The translations under genes and the position numbers were made by a program. A DNA stretch of 64,000 nt from Psychrobacter sanguinis (GTDB lineage Bacteria > Pseudomonadota > Gammaproteobacteria > Pseudomonadales > Moraxellaceae). The notes beneath the pieces are model-generated. The model made no database searches, was not told the DNA's origin, and saw only the letters and a list, made by a program, of their open reading frames with translations. Where the stretch lies: NCBI RefSeq assembly GCF_020736705.1, contig NZ_CP085990.1:1550001-1614000 (forward strand), given 5' to 3'. Numbering within the stretch: the first letter of the stretch is position 1; every line of letters begins with the position of its first letter. Shown one piece after another: positions 47,128 to 55,407 of the stretch.

Positions 47128-48396
47128 ATGAAAAAAATTATATATCTACTAGCCGCCCTTGCCTGTAGTGGAAGCGCTTGGGCAGCCGATACCACAGCAG
47201 TGATAGACAGTGGTGATACCGCTTGGATTTTGGTTTCAACCCTATTGGTATTAATGATGACCATTCCAGGTTTGGCATTATTCTATGGGGGTATGGTTCG
47301 CAAGAAGAACGTCTTAGCAACGATGGGACATAGCTTTAGTGCGGCGGCTATGGTGACCGTAGTTTGGGTAATAGTGGGATATTCTTTAGCATTTGGCGAT
47401 GGTGGTTTATGGCTAGGGGATATGAGTAAACTGTTATTAGAGGGCATTACCACAGATACGTTAAGTGGTACTATCCCTGAGATTTTATTTGCTATTTTCC
47501 AAATGACTTTTGCCATTATTGCGGTAGCGATTATCAGTGGTTCCGTGGCAGATCGAATTAAGTTCAGCGCTTGGATGGTGTTTATGGCGCTGTGGGTCTT
47601 GATCGTATATGCACCTATTACCCATTGGGTATGGGCACCTACCGGTTGGTTGTTCGCTGAAGGAGCACTCGACTTCGCAGGAGGTACTGTGGTGCATATT
47701 AACTCTGGGGTAGCCGGTTTGGTATTGGCCTATATGCTTGGTAAACGCATCGGCTACGGTCGTGAGTCGATGGCACCGCATAACTTAGTATTAAGCGTTA
47801 TTGGTGCCAGTTTGATTTGGATAGGTTGGTTTGGGTTCAATGGTGGCTCAGCTTTGGCAGCAAATGGATCAGCAGCCTATGCGATTATGACCACACAGGT
47901 TGCCGCAGCAGCAGCGACTTTATCTTGGTTATTTTTCGAGCGTATCCTACATGGCAAAGCCTCTATCTTAGGCGCAGTTTCTGGGGCAGTAGCAGGCTTG
48001 GTGGTAATTACCCCTGCAGCCGGTTTTGTCGATATAAAAGGGGCTTTAATCATGGGCCTAATCGGTGGTGCAATCTGTCTATGGGGTACTAATGGCTTGA
48101 AACGCTTGCTTAAAGCAGATGATGCATTAGATGCTTTTGGTTTACATGCGGTCGGTGGGATAGTAGGCGCTGTGCTAACCGCAGTATTTGCCAGTGAAAT
48201 GATTATGGGCAGACAAATTGACCTTATTCCGCAATTGGTGACTCAGATAGAAGGGGTAGTGGCGGTCATGATTTACTCAGCCATTATGACCTTTATTATT
48301 GCCAAAGTTATCGATATTACCATTGGATTGCGTGTTGGGGATGAAGAGGAACGTATGGGCTTAGACTTAAGTCAACATGGTGAGCGTGTTGAGTAA
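47128..48396 (+). CDS. amtB: Ammonium transporter
   Basis: This 422-residue trimeric channel carries ammonium across the inner membrane. It has a signal-like N-terminus (KKIIYLLAALACSGSAWAAD) followed by 11 hydrophobic segments. GGMVRKKNVLATMGHSF, DFAGGTVVHINSGVAGLV and the C-terminal FGLHAVGGIVGAVLTAVF carry the conserved Asp and His residues of the pore. ATG 47128 is used in place of GTG 47125. The PII gene glnK, the usual partner, is not adjacent. A sigma-54-like promoter lies upstream. Confidence 0.95.
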   Translation: MKKIIYLLAALACSGSAWAADTTAVIDSGDTAWILVSTLLVLMMTIPGLALFYGGMVRKKNVLATMGHSFSAAAMVTVVWVIVGYSLAFGDGGLWLGDMSKLLLEGITTDTLSGTIPEILFAIFQMTFAIIAVAIISGSVADRIKFSAWMVFMALWVLIVYAPITHWVWAPTGWLFAEGALDFAGGTVVHINSGVAGLVLAYMLGKRIGYGRESMAPHNLVLSVIGASLIWIGWFGFNGGSALAANGSAAYAIMTTQVAAAAATLSWLFFERILHGKASILGAVSGAVAGLVVITPAAGFVDIKGALIMGLIGGAICLWGTNGLKRLLKADDALDAFGLHAVGGIVGAVLTAVFASEMIMGRQIDLIPQLVTQIEGVVAVMIYSAIMTFIIAKVIDITIGLRVGDEEERMGLDLSQHGERVE

Positions 48397-48486
48397 GCTA
48401 AAATCTAGTTAATATTTCTATAAGTAATAAAATCTCATTATGGTGTGTCCTCATTTTTAAAATGGCAATAAAAATACATTAAAAAA

Positions 48487-48511
48487 GGGCACATGATTTA
48501 CTCATGTGCCC
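48487..48511 (-). terminator. Rho-independent terminator after hsp20
   Basis: A perfect 10-bp stem (GGGCACATGA with TCATGTGCCC), 5-nt loop, T run on the reverse strand. Confidence 0.86.
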
Positions 48512-48551
48512 CTCGCTAATCAAGCATCAGTTAATTAATGCTAATACTGGA

Positions 48552-48980
48552 TTACTTAATTTCTAACTTTTTGCTGTTAGAGCCAGTCAGTTTGGGTAAT
48601 GACAGCTGTAATACGCCGTTCTCATAAGACGCTTCGGCCTTATCGACATCAATCTTCTCAGGTAACTGGAAGCTGCGTGATACTGAACCAAAGTAGCGCT
48701 CACTGCGTAGCACTTTATTACCTTCTTTTTGCTCATCTTTTTGAGTAATTTCAGCACTGATTGACACCACATCACCTGAAATTGATAAATCAATATCTTC
48801 TTTGGCCACGCCTGGAATTTCTGCATTAACTAAGAAAGTGCCGTCTTTTTCACTGACATCAATCTTAATTTTTGAAGCAGCAGGTAGAGCATCACCATGA
48901 AGTGGACGCATTAAGAAGCTAGGTGACATATCATCAAACAAGCTGTCAAAAAGTGAGTTTCTAGTTACTAATTTAGTCAT
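48552..48980 (-). CDS. Small heat shock protein, Hsp20/alpha-crystallin family
   Basis: This 142-residue holdase chaperone keeps unfolding proteins soluble. The alpha-crystallin domain runs from about residue 38 to 132 (KIDVSEKDGTFLVNAEIPGV; YGERYFGSVSRSFQLP-like RYFGSVSRSFQLPEKID) with the C-terminal ASYENGVLQLSLPKL. GAGG precedes the ATG. A near-consensus sigma-32 promoter lies at 49042-49069 and a terminator follows, so it is a single-gene heat-shock unit. Confidence 0.93.
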   Translation of the reverse strand: MTKLVTRNSLFDSLFDDMSPSFLMRPLHGDALPAASKIKIDVSEKDGTFLVNAEIPGVAKEDIDLSISGDVVSISAEITQKDEQKEGNKVLRSERYFGSVSRSFQLPEKIDVDKAEASYENGVLQLSLPKLTGSNSKKLEIK

Positions 48981-49041
48981 ATTATTATCCTCATAATCAA
49001 GGGTTTATTATGTGACATCTAAGTGTCTCTCTTACCTATAT

Positions 49042-49069
49042 ATATGCGGATAACTTTATTTTTTTCAAG
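49042..49069 (-). promoter_or_regulatory. Sigma-32 promoter of hsp20
   Basis: On the reverse strand CTTGAAA is followed after 13 bases by CCGCATAT; only one base departs from CTTGAAA and CCCCATnT. The predicted start lies about 55 bp before the hsp20 ATG. Confidence 0.75.
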
Positions 49070-49197
49070 TCTATTTGACAATATCAGTTAAAAAGACAAT
49101 GTAGCCAGAAAGTAGTCTTAGCTTACTTAAGAAAATAGTGCCCTTCATATGTATCCTAAAAAAGAACAGAGTAATGGCAATAATTATTTAGCGATAA

Positions 49198-49752
49198 CTA
49201 CTTAGCAATATAAGGGTTAGCAATGCCCAACTTTTCTAGAATAGCAATTTCAAAGCCTTCCATTTCATCTTGCTCCGCCTGCCCCAACTCATGGTCGAAG
49301 CCTAACAAATGCAAAATGCCATGAACTAGTAAATGGGTCGCGTGGTCCGCTACCGTTTTGTGCTGATCACGGGCTTGCTGCTCGACTACTTCATGACAAA
49401 TAACCAGTTCGCCAAGGGCGATTTCTGGCATCTCAGCTAAAATAAAGGCGGGTAAGTCGCTTGGGTAGGAGAGAATATTGGTGGCATAATCTTTATCACG
49501 GGCTTCCAGATTAAGCTCACGACCCTCAACGCTATCGGTAAGGTAGACACCCAATTGTTTTGGTTTCTGTGACCAAGTTTCGATATCTAATTCTTCAAAA
49601 TAGGGCAAAGTTACAGGCTGGGTTCTCATAAACTTTAGACTAGTGTTTAACACCTGCTGAATGTGTTCAAGTGAATAGAATTTATCAGCAATCTCAGTTG
49701 CCACAGCCTCCGAGGTACTGATGTCAATAATAGGGGCAATAGAATCAGGCAT
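49198..49752 (-). CDS. ybeY: Endoribonuclease YbeY
   Basis: This 184-residue zinc-dependent RNase takes part in 16S rRNA 3'-end maturation and ribosome quality control. The zinc motif HGILHLLGFDHE gives His144, His148 and His154. The upstream NILSYPSDLP and LGELVICHEVV are family motifs. It follows phoH (ybeZ) as in most proteobacteria, but a weak terminator lies between, so the two may be only partly cotranscribed. Confidence 0.94.
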   Translation of the reverse strand: MPDSIAPIIDISTSEAVATEIADKFYSLEHIQQVLNTSLKFMRTQPVTLPYFEELDIETWSQKPKQLGVYLTDSVEGRELNLEARDKDYATNILSYPSDLPAFILAEMPEIALGELVICHEVVEQQARDQHKTVADHATHLLVHGILHLLGFDHELGQAEQDEMEGFEIAILEKLGIANPYIAK

Positions 49753-49853
49753 TGTTGTTCCTGTTTAAAAATTAGATAGGGTGAAATTTGGTAAGTCTTG
49801 TTCTGGTAAAGATGATTTAGTATAGAACCGACTCATATAGAGCGAACAATAAA

Positions 49854-49877
49854 AAGCCGGATAAAGTTATCCGACTT
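49854..49877 (-). terminator. Weak terminator between phoH and ybeY
   Basis: AAGCCGGATAA pairs with TTATCCGACTT (one imperfect pair) with a 2-nt gap and a T run on the reverse strand. Confidence 0.6.
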
Positions 49878-49913
49878 ATTAACTATTCGAGCTTTTAGCT
49901 TATTTTTGAAAAG

Positions 49914-51017
49914 CTATGATTTTGCAGCTAGTTCAGCTTGTTTGCGTTCTTGCTCTTCTCGGCGGGCTATTTTACGGGCCTCTTTAATGGCCTCTTGTTC
50001 TTCATCCCATACGCCATACGCTTCAACGATTTTTTGCACTAATTGATGGCGTACCACGTCTTTTGAATCAAATTTAGTAACATGAATTTCTTCAATTTTA
50101 CCTAAGATTTGAATGGCTTGGGCCAAGCCTGACTTATGGCCACGGGGTAAATCCACCTGAGTTACGTCACCGGTAATAACCGCGCGTGAACCAAAGCCTA
50201 GACGGGTTAGGAACATTTTCATTTGTTCGGGCGTGGTGTTTTGCGCCTCGTCCAAAATAACGAATGAATTGTTCAACGTACGGCCACGCATATAAGCCAA
50301 AGGAGCAATTTCAATAATCTGCTTTTCGATTAATTTACCCACTTTTTCAAAGCCTAGCATTTCATATAAAGCGTCATATAACGGGCGTAAGTAAGGGTCG
50401 ATTTTTTGGGTTAAATCACCCGGTAAAAAGCCCAGCTTTTCGCCAGCTTCTACCGCAGGACGTACCAACAAGATACGTTCGATTTCATTGCGCTCCAACA
50501 TATCTACCGCACAAGCTACTGCCAAATAGGTTTTACCCGTACCGGCAGGACCCACCCCAAATGACACATCTGAGGTCAAGATACGCTGTACATAACGCTG
50601 CTGATTGCCACCGCGTGGGATAATTTTCCCTTTACGGGTCTTTAGCGCAATAGAGTCGTAATTGGCTTCAGCATCATATTCGAATGCTTCTGAATCAGGG
50701 TCTTCTTCAAGCTTGGCAGGCGTGGCAAAAGTATCGAATTCACGAGACATACTGGCTTGAATGATAAGGTGTAACTCTTGTGGGGCAATGTCTTTCTCAG
50801 ATTGAGCTTCATCAGCTAACTTATTAAGGATAAAGTCGCCACGTTCTACCGCGGTTAAATCACCGGCCAAAATAAATTTATGTTGACGTTGATTGATATG
50901 AATGCCAAGGCGTTCTTCGATGTACTTAAGGTTATTATTGTATTCGCCAACCAAGATTTTCAGCTGTGACGAGGTTAAAAAATCTAGGTTAATTTTTCTA
51001 GTGACGGTATCAGTCAA
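49914..51017 (-). CDS. ybeZ: PhoH family ATPase (YbeZ)
   Basis: This 367-residue protein has an N-terminal KH-like region (EYNNNLKYIEERLGIHINQR) and a PhoH-type ATPase with Walker A GPAGTGKT at residues 156-163 and Walker B FVILDEAQNTTPEQMK. YbeZ works with YbeY in rRNA processing; it was named for similarity to the phosphate-starvation protein PhoH. A sigma-32-like promoter lies at 51061-51088. miaB, often upstream in relatives, is not here. Confidence 0.93.
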   Translation of the reverse strand: MTDTVTRKINLDFLTSSQLKILVGEYNNNLKYIEERLGIHINQRQHKFILAGDLTAVERGDFILNKLADEAQSEKDIAPQELHLIIQASMSREFDTFATPAKLEEDPDSEAFEYDAEANYDSIALKTRKGKIIPRGGNQQRYVQRILTSDVSFGVGPAGTGKTYLAVACAVDMLERNEIERILLVRPAVEAGEKLGFLPGDLTQKIDPYLRPLYDALYEMLGFEKVGKLIEKQIIEIAPLAYMRGRTLNNSFVILDEAQNTTPEQMKMFLTRLGFGSRAVITGDVTQVDLPRGHKSGLAQAIQILGKIEEIHVTKFDSKDVVRHQLVQKIVEAYGVWDEEQEAIKEARKIARREEQERKQAELAAKS

Positions 51018-51395
51018 GTGAGCATCCTTTTGTTATGTAGGTTTTAAAGCAGTGTATTTATTATGGCTGTTTAATAAGGAAATTCAAGCCATAGCGGCCA
51101 TGCAGTTGGTCGATTTTTGTAAACTGTCGATTTTCAAAAACTAGGTGTTTATTTATAAACCACGCCCTAAACAAAATCCTACAGTAGAGTTAAAGGGTTA
51201 AGTTAAATCTGACCACAGTTTAAGGTAAGATAGAGATAGAACAATATACTACCTAAAGCCAATGACAATAAAGCCGACAATTAAGGTAACATGATAAGAT
51301 ACTAAATAAGATAGCACTAAATGATAGTGCTTGCTTAAGCCTAAAAATAAATAGACCGCTTTTATTAAAATAACAAAGTTGACCAGAGTAATCTC
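51018..51395. other. Divergent intergenic region between ybeZ and the UbiH-family genes
   Basis: It holds the ybeZ heat-shock-like promoter and the ubi leader. Apart from these I see no gene or RNA. Confidence 0.5.
51061..51088 (-). promoter_or_regulatory. Sigma-32-like promoter of ybeZ
   Basis: On the reverse strand CTTGAAT is followed after 13 bases by AGCCATAA, a weaker fit to CTTGAAA and CCCCATnT. It lies about 45 bp before the ybeZ ATG. The ybeZYX operon is heat-inducible in E. coli. Confidence 0.45.
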
Positions 51396-52751
51396 ATGAC
51401 AAATCAAACCGAAAATAATGCTTCGATTAATACGCCAAATCAGAAACAACCATCTTCTTCCTCAAGCCCATTACCCATAGCTAAAGGCCCATCTGCCTTT
51501 AATAATGCTATTACTGAACAAAATGTCATTATCGCAGGGGGCGGACATGTGGGCTTGTCTTTTGCGTTGCTATTGGCCGCTCAAGGCATCGCTATCACCA
51601 TCGTGGAACGTAATAAATATCCAAAACTTAGCCCAAAAGAAGATGCCAAAAGAACCCACTACTTAGACAGCCGTAATACTGCTTTATCGAGACGTACGGT
51701 ACAGATTTATCAAGAAATTGACTTATGGGATGAGCTACAAAGCCATGCTTGTCGTATCGACTCGGTTCAAGTTAGTGAGCAAGGCAGCTTTGGTTATGCT
51801 CAGCTTAACAAAGAAGAAGAGAAAGTAGAGTCTTTTGGCCAGGTAATGGAAAATGCTTGGCTAGGTCGTAAACTGCTATTGGCAGTGCAGCAAAGTCCTT
51901 TAATCGATTTGGTCGATGGGGCGACCGTAACCGATGTGACGCAGTCGACGACTTCAGTAACTATCACTTATGATACCGAAAGTGACCAGCAGCAGACTCT
52001 AACTGCCGATCTATTGGTCGCTTGTGATGGTCGAGATTCGACGGTGCGTAACCTGTTGGGCATTGGTACTAAAGATTATGATTATGGTCAGACCGCCATT
52101 GTTGGGGTAGTACAGACTGATAAGCCACATGAGCATATTGCCATCGAACGCTTTAGTCCAGCCGGACCTTTGGCGGTATTGCCATTAACTGATGCAGACG
52201 GCGATGGTAATGATCTTATGCAAGCCGGCTATCGTCGTTCTGTGGTATGGGTCTGCAAAAGCGGTGAAGAAAAGCAGTATTTGGAAGATGATGCATTGTT
52301 TATGGCGACGTTACAAAAAGCGTTTGGTCAGCGTGCCGGTACCTTTGTTGAAGCCGGTCGACGCGGTGCTTATCCGCTAACCCGAGTACTGGCTGAACGT
52401 CAGGTGGATGGCCGCGTAGTGATTATGGGCAATGCTGCTCACACGCTACACCCTGTTGCTGGACAAGGCTTTAACTTATGTATGCGCGACGCTCATGTAC
52501 TGGCAAAAATGCTGGGCAATCAAGTGCTACGCGGAGAAGATATTGGCGATAGCAAAATGCTACAAGCTTACGAGCGTGCCCGTCAAAAAGATCAAAAACG
52601 GGTTATTCGCTTCTGTGATGCGGTAGTACATGGCTTTACCCATCCCAATCCAGCCATGAAGCTGGCACGTAACGTAGCGCTGATTGCCTTTGACAAGCTA
52701 CCTAATGTGAAGCCGTTGGTGGCTAACTATGCAATGGGTCTGAAGTCCTAA
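51396..52751 (+). CDS. UbiH/VisC family FAD-dependent hydroxylase, probable UbiH
   Basis: This 451-residue flavoprotein hydroxylates a ring position in ubiquinone synthesis. FAD motif VIIAGGGHVGLSFALLLAAQG begins near residue 45 after a Ser/Pro/Asn-rich lead. The second motif DLLVACDGRDSTVRNLLGI and third VVIMGNAAHTLHPVAGQGFNL (parts: GNAAHTLHPVAGQG) are intact. The first of two tandem paralogues, as ubiH and visC/ubiI are in many gammaproteobacteria. Which ring carbon it acts on is not clear from sequence. Confidence 0.88.
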   Translation: MTNQTENNASINTPNQKQPSSSSSPLPIAKGPSAFNNAITEQNVIIAGGGHVGLSFALLLAAQGIAITIVERNKYPKLSPKEDAKRTHYLDSRNTALSRRTVQIYQEIDLWDELQSHACRIDSVQVSEQGSFGYAQLNKEEEKVESFGQVMENAWLGRKLLLAVQQSPLIDLVDGATVTDVTQSTTSVTITYDTESDQQQTLTADLLVACDGRDSTVRNLLGIGTKDYDYGQTAIVGVVQTDKPHEHIAIERFSPAGPLAVLPLTDADGDGNDLMQAGYRRSVVWVCKSGEEKQYLEDDALFMATLQKAFGQRAGTFVEAGRRGAYPLTRVLAERQVDGRVVIMGNAAHTLHPVAGQGFNLCMRDAHVLAKMLGNQVLRGEDIGDSKMLQAYERARQKDQKRVIRFCDAVVHGFTHPNPAMKLARNVALIAFDKLPNVKPLVANYAMGLKS

Positions 52752-52818
52752 AGTTTTAAGGTTTGGACAGCAACGATTTTACTTTTAACTGATTTTAATT
52801 GAAACATTGGGCGGCTTT

Positions 52819-54096
52819 ATGGCAACAAATACGGCAACACAAACCCTCATTATCGGCGGCGGCATAGTCGGTGTTACTTTGGCGCTAAAGTTAGCACTGC
52901 AACAGCAGAAAGTGACTTTAATTGATGCCCGTCCCGAGCTGAGTGAGTCTCAGTGGCAACAAAAACTGCAGCAGCGTGATGCCCGCGTCTTCGCATTAAG
53001 TATCGCCAGTATTGAGTTATTAAAAGAAGTCGGTGCCTGGCAACTTATTGCCCAGTCGGGACGTAAAGCTGACTATACTCAGATGCAGGTCTGGCAACAA
53101 GATGGCAGAGGCGAGCTGAATTTCGGTGATGACAGAGTGCCACAATTATTAGGCTCTATGGTTGAGCCGTTTGTGATTGAGCAAGCTTTGTATCAAAGGA
53201 TGGCAGCTGATGATGTTAAAGAGTATCTGACCTTAATTGCCGGTCATAAAGTAACCATGCTTGATTGGTTAGGCAGCCAGCAAGGCTATCAGGTTCATCT
53301 TGATAATGGCGATAAGCTACAAGGTAAACTGTTAATTGGTGCTGATGGTCGTGGGTCATTGGTACGACGTGAGGCCGGTATTGGGCTTGATACTTTAGAC
53401 TATAATCAAACTGCCATTTGCTGTGCTATCAAGACCGAGAAGCCGCATAAAGCCACTGCTCGCCAGTTGATGTTGCCCACTGGAACTTTGGCGTTACTAC
53501 CGCTCGCCGATGTCACCGAACAAGACAAAGCCAATCCGCAACACTGGCAATCTGTGGTCTGGAGTTTGCCGCGTAATAGAGCGCTTGAGCTGTTGCAGTT
53601 GAATGAAGAAGACTCTGAAGAAACTGCTGATACTTTACGCAGGGAATTGGCGGCTGCCAGCCAGTATGCTTTAGGCGATATTGAGCAGCTTGAGTCGATT
53701 GCTAGTTTCCCACTAAATGCGCAGCAAGCAAAAAACTATGTGAAAGATAACTTGGTGTTAGTCGGAGATGCGGCGCATGGGGTGCATCCGCTGGCGGGTC
53801 AAGGATTGAATTTGGGTATGCTCGATGTCTCAGCTTTGGTTGAGATATTGAACGAGGATTATCAGCGTAGTGGTGGCAGATGTTGGGGTGAACTTGCCAC
53901 ATTACGTCGTTATGAGCGTACCCGTCGCCCTCATAATAGTGTAATGATGCACAGTTTTTCGCTAATGAACTGGTTATTCGCTGGAGACTTTGCGGCGCTG
54001 CGTCCGGTGCAGCAGCTGCGCAGTGAAGGTATGTACCGTGTGGGCAAAATTAAACCGTTAATGCGTTTCTTTACCAATAAGGCGAGCGGGCTTTAA
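52819..54096 (+). CDS. UbiH/UbiF/VisC family FAD-dependent hydroxylase
   Basis: This 425-residue flavoprotein is a paralogue of the gene before it, with LIIGGGIVGVTLALKLALQ, LLIGADGRGSLVRREAGIG and LVGDAAHGVHPLAGQGLNLG. Together the pair probably supplies two of the three ubiquinone hydroxylations. ATG 52819 (GGGCGG upstream) is used in place of TTG 52807. It ends with TAA directly followed by the GTG start of the OmpA-like gene. Confidence 0.87.
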   Translation: MATNTATQTLIIGGGIVGVTLALKLALQQQKVTLIDARPELSESQWQQKLQQRDARVFALSIASIELLKEVGAWQLIAQSGRKADYTQMQVWQQDGRGELNFGDDRVPQLLGSMVEPFVIEQALYQRMAADDVKEYLTLIAGHKVTMLDWLGSQQGYQVHLDNGDKLQGKLLIGADGRGSLVRREAGIGLDTLDYNQTAICCAIKTEKPHKATARQLMLPTGTLALLPLADVTEQDKANPQHWQSVVWSLPRNRALELLQLNEEDSEETADTLRRELAAASQYALGDIEQLESIASFPLNAQQAKNYVKDNLVLVGDAAHGVHPLAGQGLNLGMLDVSALVEILNEDYQRSGGRCWGELATLRRYERTRRPHNSVMMHSFSLMNWLFAGDFAALRPVQQLRSEGMYRVGKIKPLMRFFTNKASGL

Positions 54097-54696
54097 GTGA
54101 AAACTTTACCAGTCATTGCGGCAACATTTTTGAGCATAAGCGTTTTAGGATTAATGGGTTGTCAGACAGTGTCAGCGCCTATTCCAGAAGCTGTAGTGAC
54201 TACTCCCATCGATCCGAATAAATTAGACAGTGATGGGGATGGGGTGCCAGATATTATTGATCAGTGCCCAAATACACCGTGGAATATAGTGGTTGATAAA
54301 GAGGGTTGCCCACCGACTCCTATAGGAACAGATTTAAAAATGGAGTATAGAGCTTATTATGAAGCTGGAAGTAATCAGTTAACTCAAGAAGATTTAATAG
54401 AATTAGATAGAGTTGCAGATATTATGAAGCAGTATCCAGAGTCTAAAGTACTTTTTGAAGGTCATATCAGTAATTATGAAAAGAGCACTAATAATGCTGC
54501 TTTGGCTCAAGAACGGGTAGAGTATGTTGAAAACTATCTTATCTTAAACCATGGTATTCAGCCCGACAGAATTACGATAGAAACTTATGGTGCTACTCGA
54601 CCGCTTTCTGAAAATGAAGATAACAAAGAGGAGCTAAGACTCAACCAAAGAGTTTATGGTTTATTAACTGGTGAGATTGAGACTAATCCAGACTAA
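54097..54696 (+). CDS. OmpA-like lipoprotein with thrombospondin type 3 motif
   Basis: This 199-residue protein has a lipobox (SVLGLMGCQT) at Cys22. A calcium-binding DSDGDGVPDIIDQCPNTP motif (type 3 thrombospondin) follows near residue 46. The C-terminal OmpA-like domain spans about residues 75-195, with NNAALAQERVEYVENYL as the peptidoglycan-binding helix and DRITIETYGATRP. It would tether the outer membrane to peptidoglycan. The GTG start abuts the preceding stop with no spacer, so translation may be coupled to the hydroxylase gene although functions differ. The latter two thirds look more AT-rich than the ubi genes. Confidence 0.85.
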   Translation: MKTLPVIAATFLSISVLGLMGCQTVSAPIPEAVVTTPIDPNKLDSDGDGVPDIIDQCPNTPWNIVVDKEGCPPTPIGTDLKMEYRAYYEAGSNQLTQEDLIELDRVADIMKQYPESKVLFEGHISNYEKSTNNAALAQERVEYVENYLILNHGIQPDRITIETYGATRPLSENEDNKEELRLNQRVYGLLTGEIETNPD

Positions 54697-54823
54697 AAAT
54701 GAAAGTTATAAATTTGCTTTAGGCTTTGATAAGGCGTCTATATTGTAATAGTGATTAGGATGTATTTTATCAAGGAAGTTTGTAGTACAAGGGACTTAAC
54801 CCTAAGAGTCAGGAGAGGACGAC

Positions 54824-55273
54824 ATGAGTAACAAAGAGGAAGAACAATTGCTTAATAAAGAGAAGTTAGAGCAATCTGATAAAAAAGATAAGAAACGTAA
54901 AGAAGAGAAAAAAGACAAGAAAGAGAAAAAGCACAATAAAGATAAGAAGCATAAAAAGGACAAAGAGCACAAGAAAGATAAAAAAGACAAAGACTACAAA
55001 AAAGACAAGCACGACAAAAAAGAAAAAGCAGCCAAAAAAGCGGCAAAAAAAGAGGTTAAAAAGCAGTATCATAAAGGGGTTAAGTTGCTTAAAAAGCAGC
55101 CTGCTGACAAGCGCCCTATTAAGAAAAAAGCTTTAAAGAATTTCTTACTTAGTCACCTGCGTACTGAGGACGAACAGTTGGTAGAAAGAGTGATTAAAAG
55201 AATGATTAAGAAAAAAAGAATCAAGATTTCAATTAATAATAAAGTCAGTTATAGAAGAAAGTTAAAGTCTTAG
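54824..55273 (+). CDS. Lysine-rich protein with small C-terminal domain
   Basis: This 149-residue protein has residues 10-80 almost wholly of Lys, Asp, Glu and His in repeats of the KKDK and HKKDK type. A conserved-looking C-terminal segment follows (residues 95-149: KRPIKKKALKNFLLSHL, ERVIKRMIKKKRIKIS, NNKVSYRRK), with the pattern helix, helix, strand hairpin, as in small winged-helix folds. A strong AGGAG and a good terminator support a real gene. It has no signal. Histone H1-like nucleoid or RNA binding is a guess from charge. No neighbour helps. Confidence 0.65.
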   Translation: MSNKEEEQLLNKEKLEQSDKKDKKRKEEKKDKKEKKHNKDKKHKKDKEHKKDKKDKDYKKDKHDKKEKAAKKAAKKEVKKQYHKGVKLLKKQPADKRPIKKKALKNFLLSHLRTEDEQLVERVIKRMIKKKRIKISINNKVSYRRKLKS

Positions 55274-55291
55274 TTTTTTCACTTTTATTCT

Positions 55292-55345
55292 AAAAAAGGT
55301 ATGGTTTCGTGGTCTAAAAATTGACCAGAAATCCATACCTTTTTT
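55292..55345. terminator. Bidirectional terminator between the lysine-rich gene and lysO
   Basis: AAAAAAGGTATGG (55292-55304) and CCATACCTTTTTT (55333-55345) form a perfect 13-bp stem with an inner TGGTC/GACCA stem. Confidence 0.87.
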
Positions 55346-55407
55346 ATTTTAGAAAACTTATTTTTAATTATTCAGCAGTAAAAGCCCATCTCAACGACAA
55401 AAACTCA

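Noticed and set aside
47138..48092. Reverse- and alternate-frame ORFs inside amtB
   Set aside because: All lie within a well-supported transporter gene and show no domain.
54802..55072. Reverse-strand Phe/Leu-rich frames that look like membrane proteins
   Set aside because: They are the complement of AAA/AAG-rich codons of the lysine-rich gene and lack start signals.
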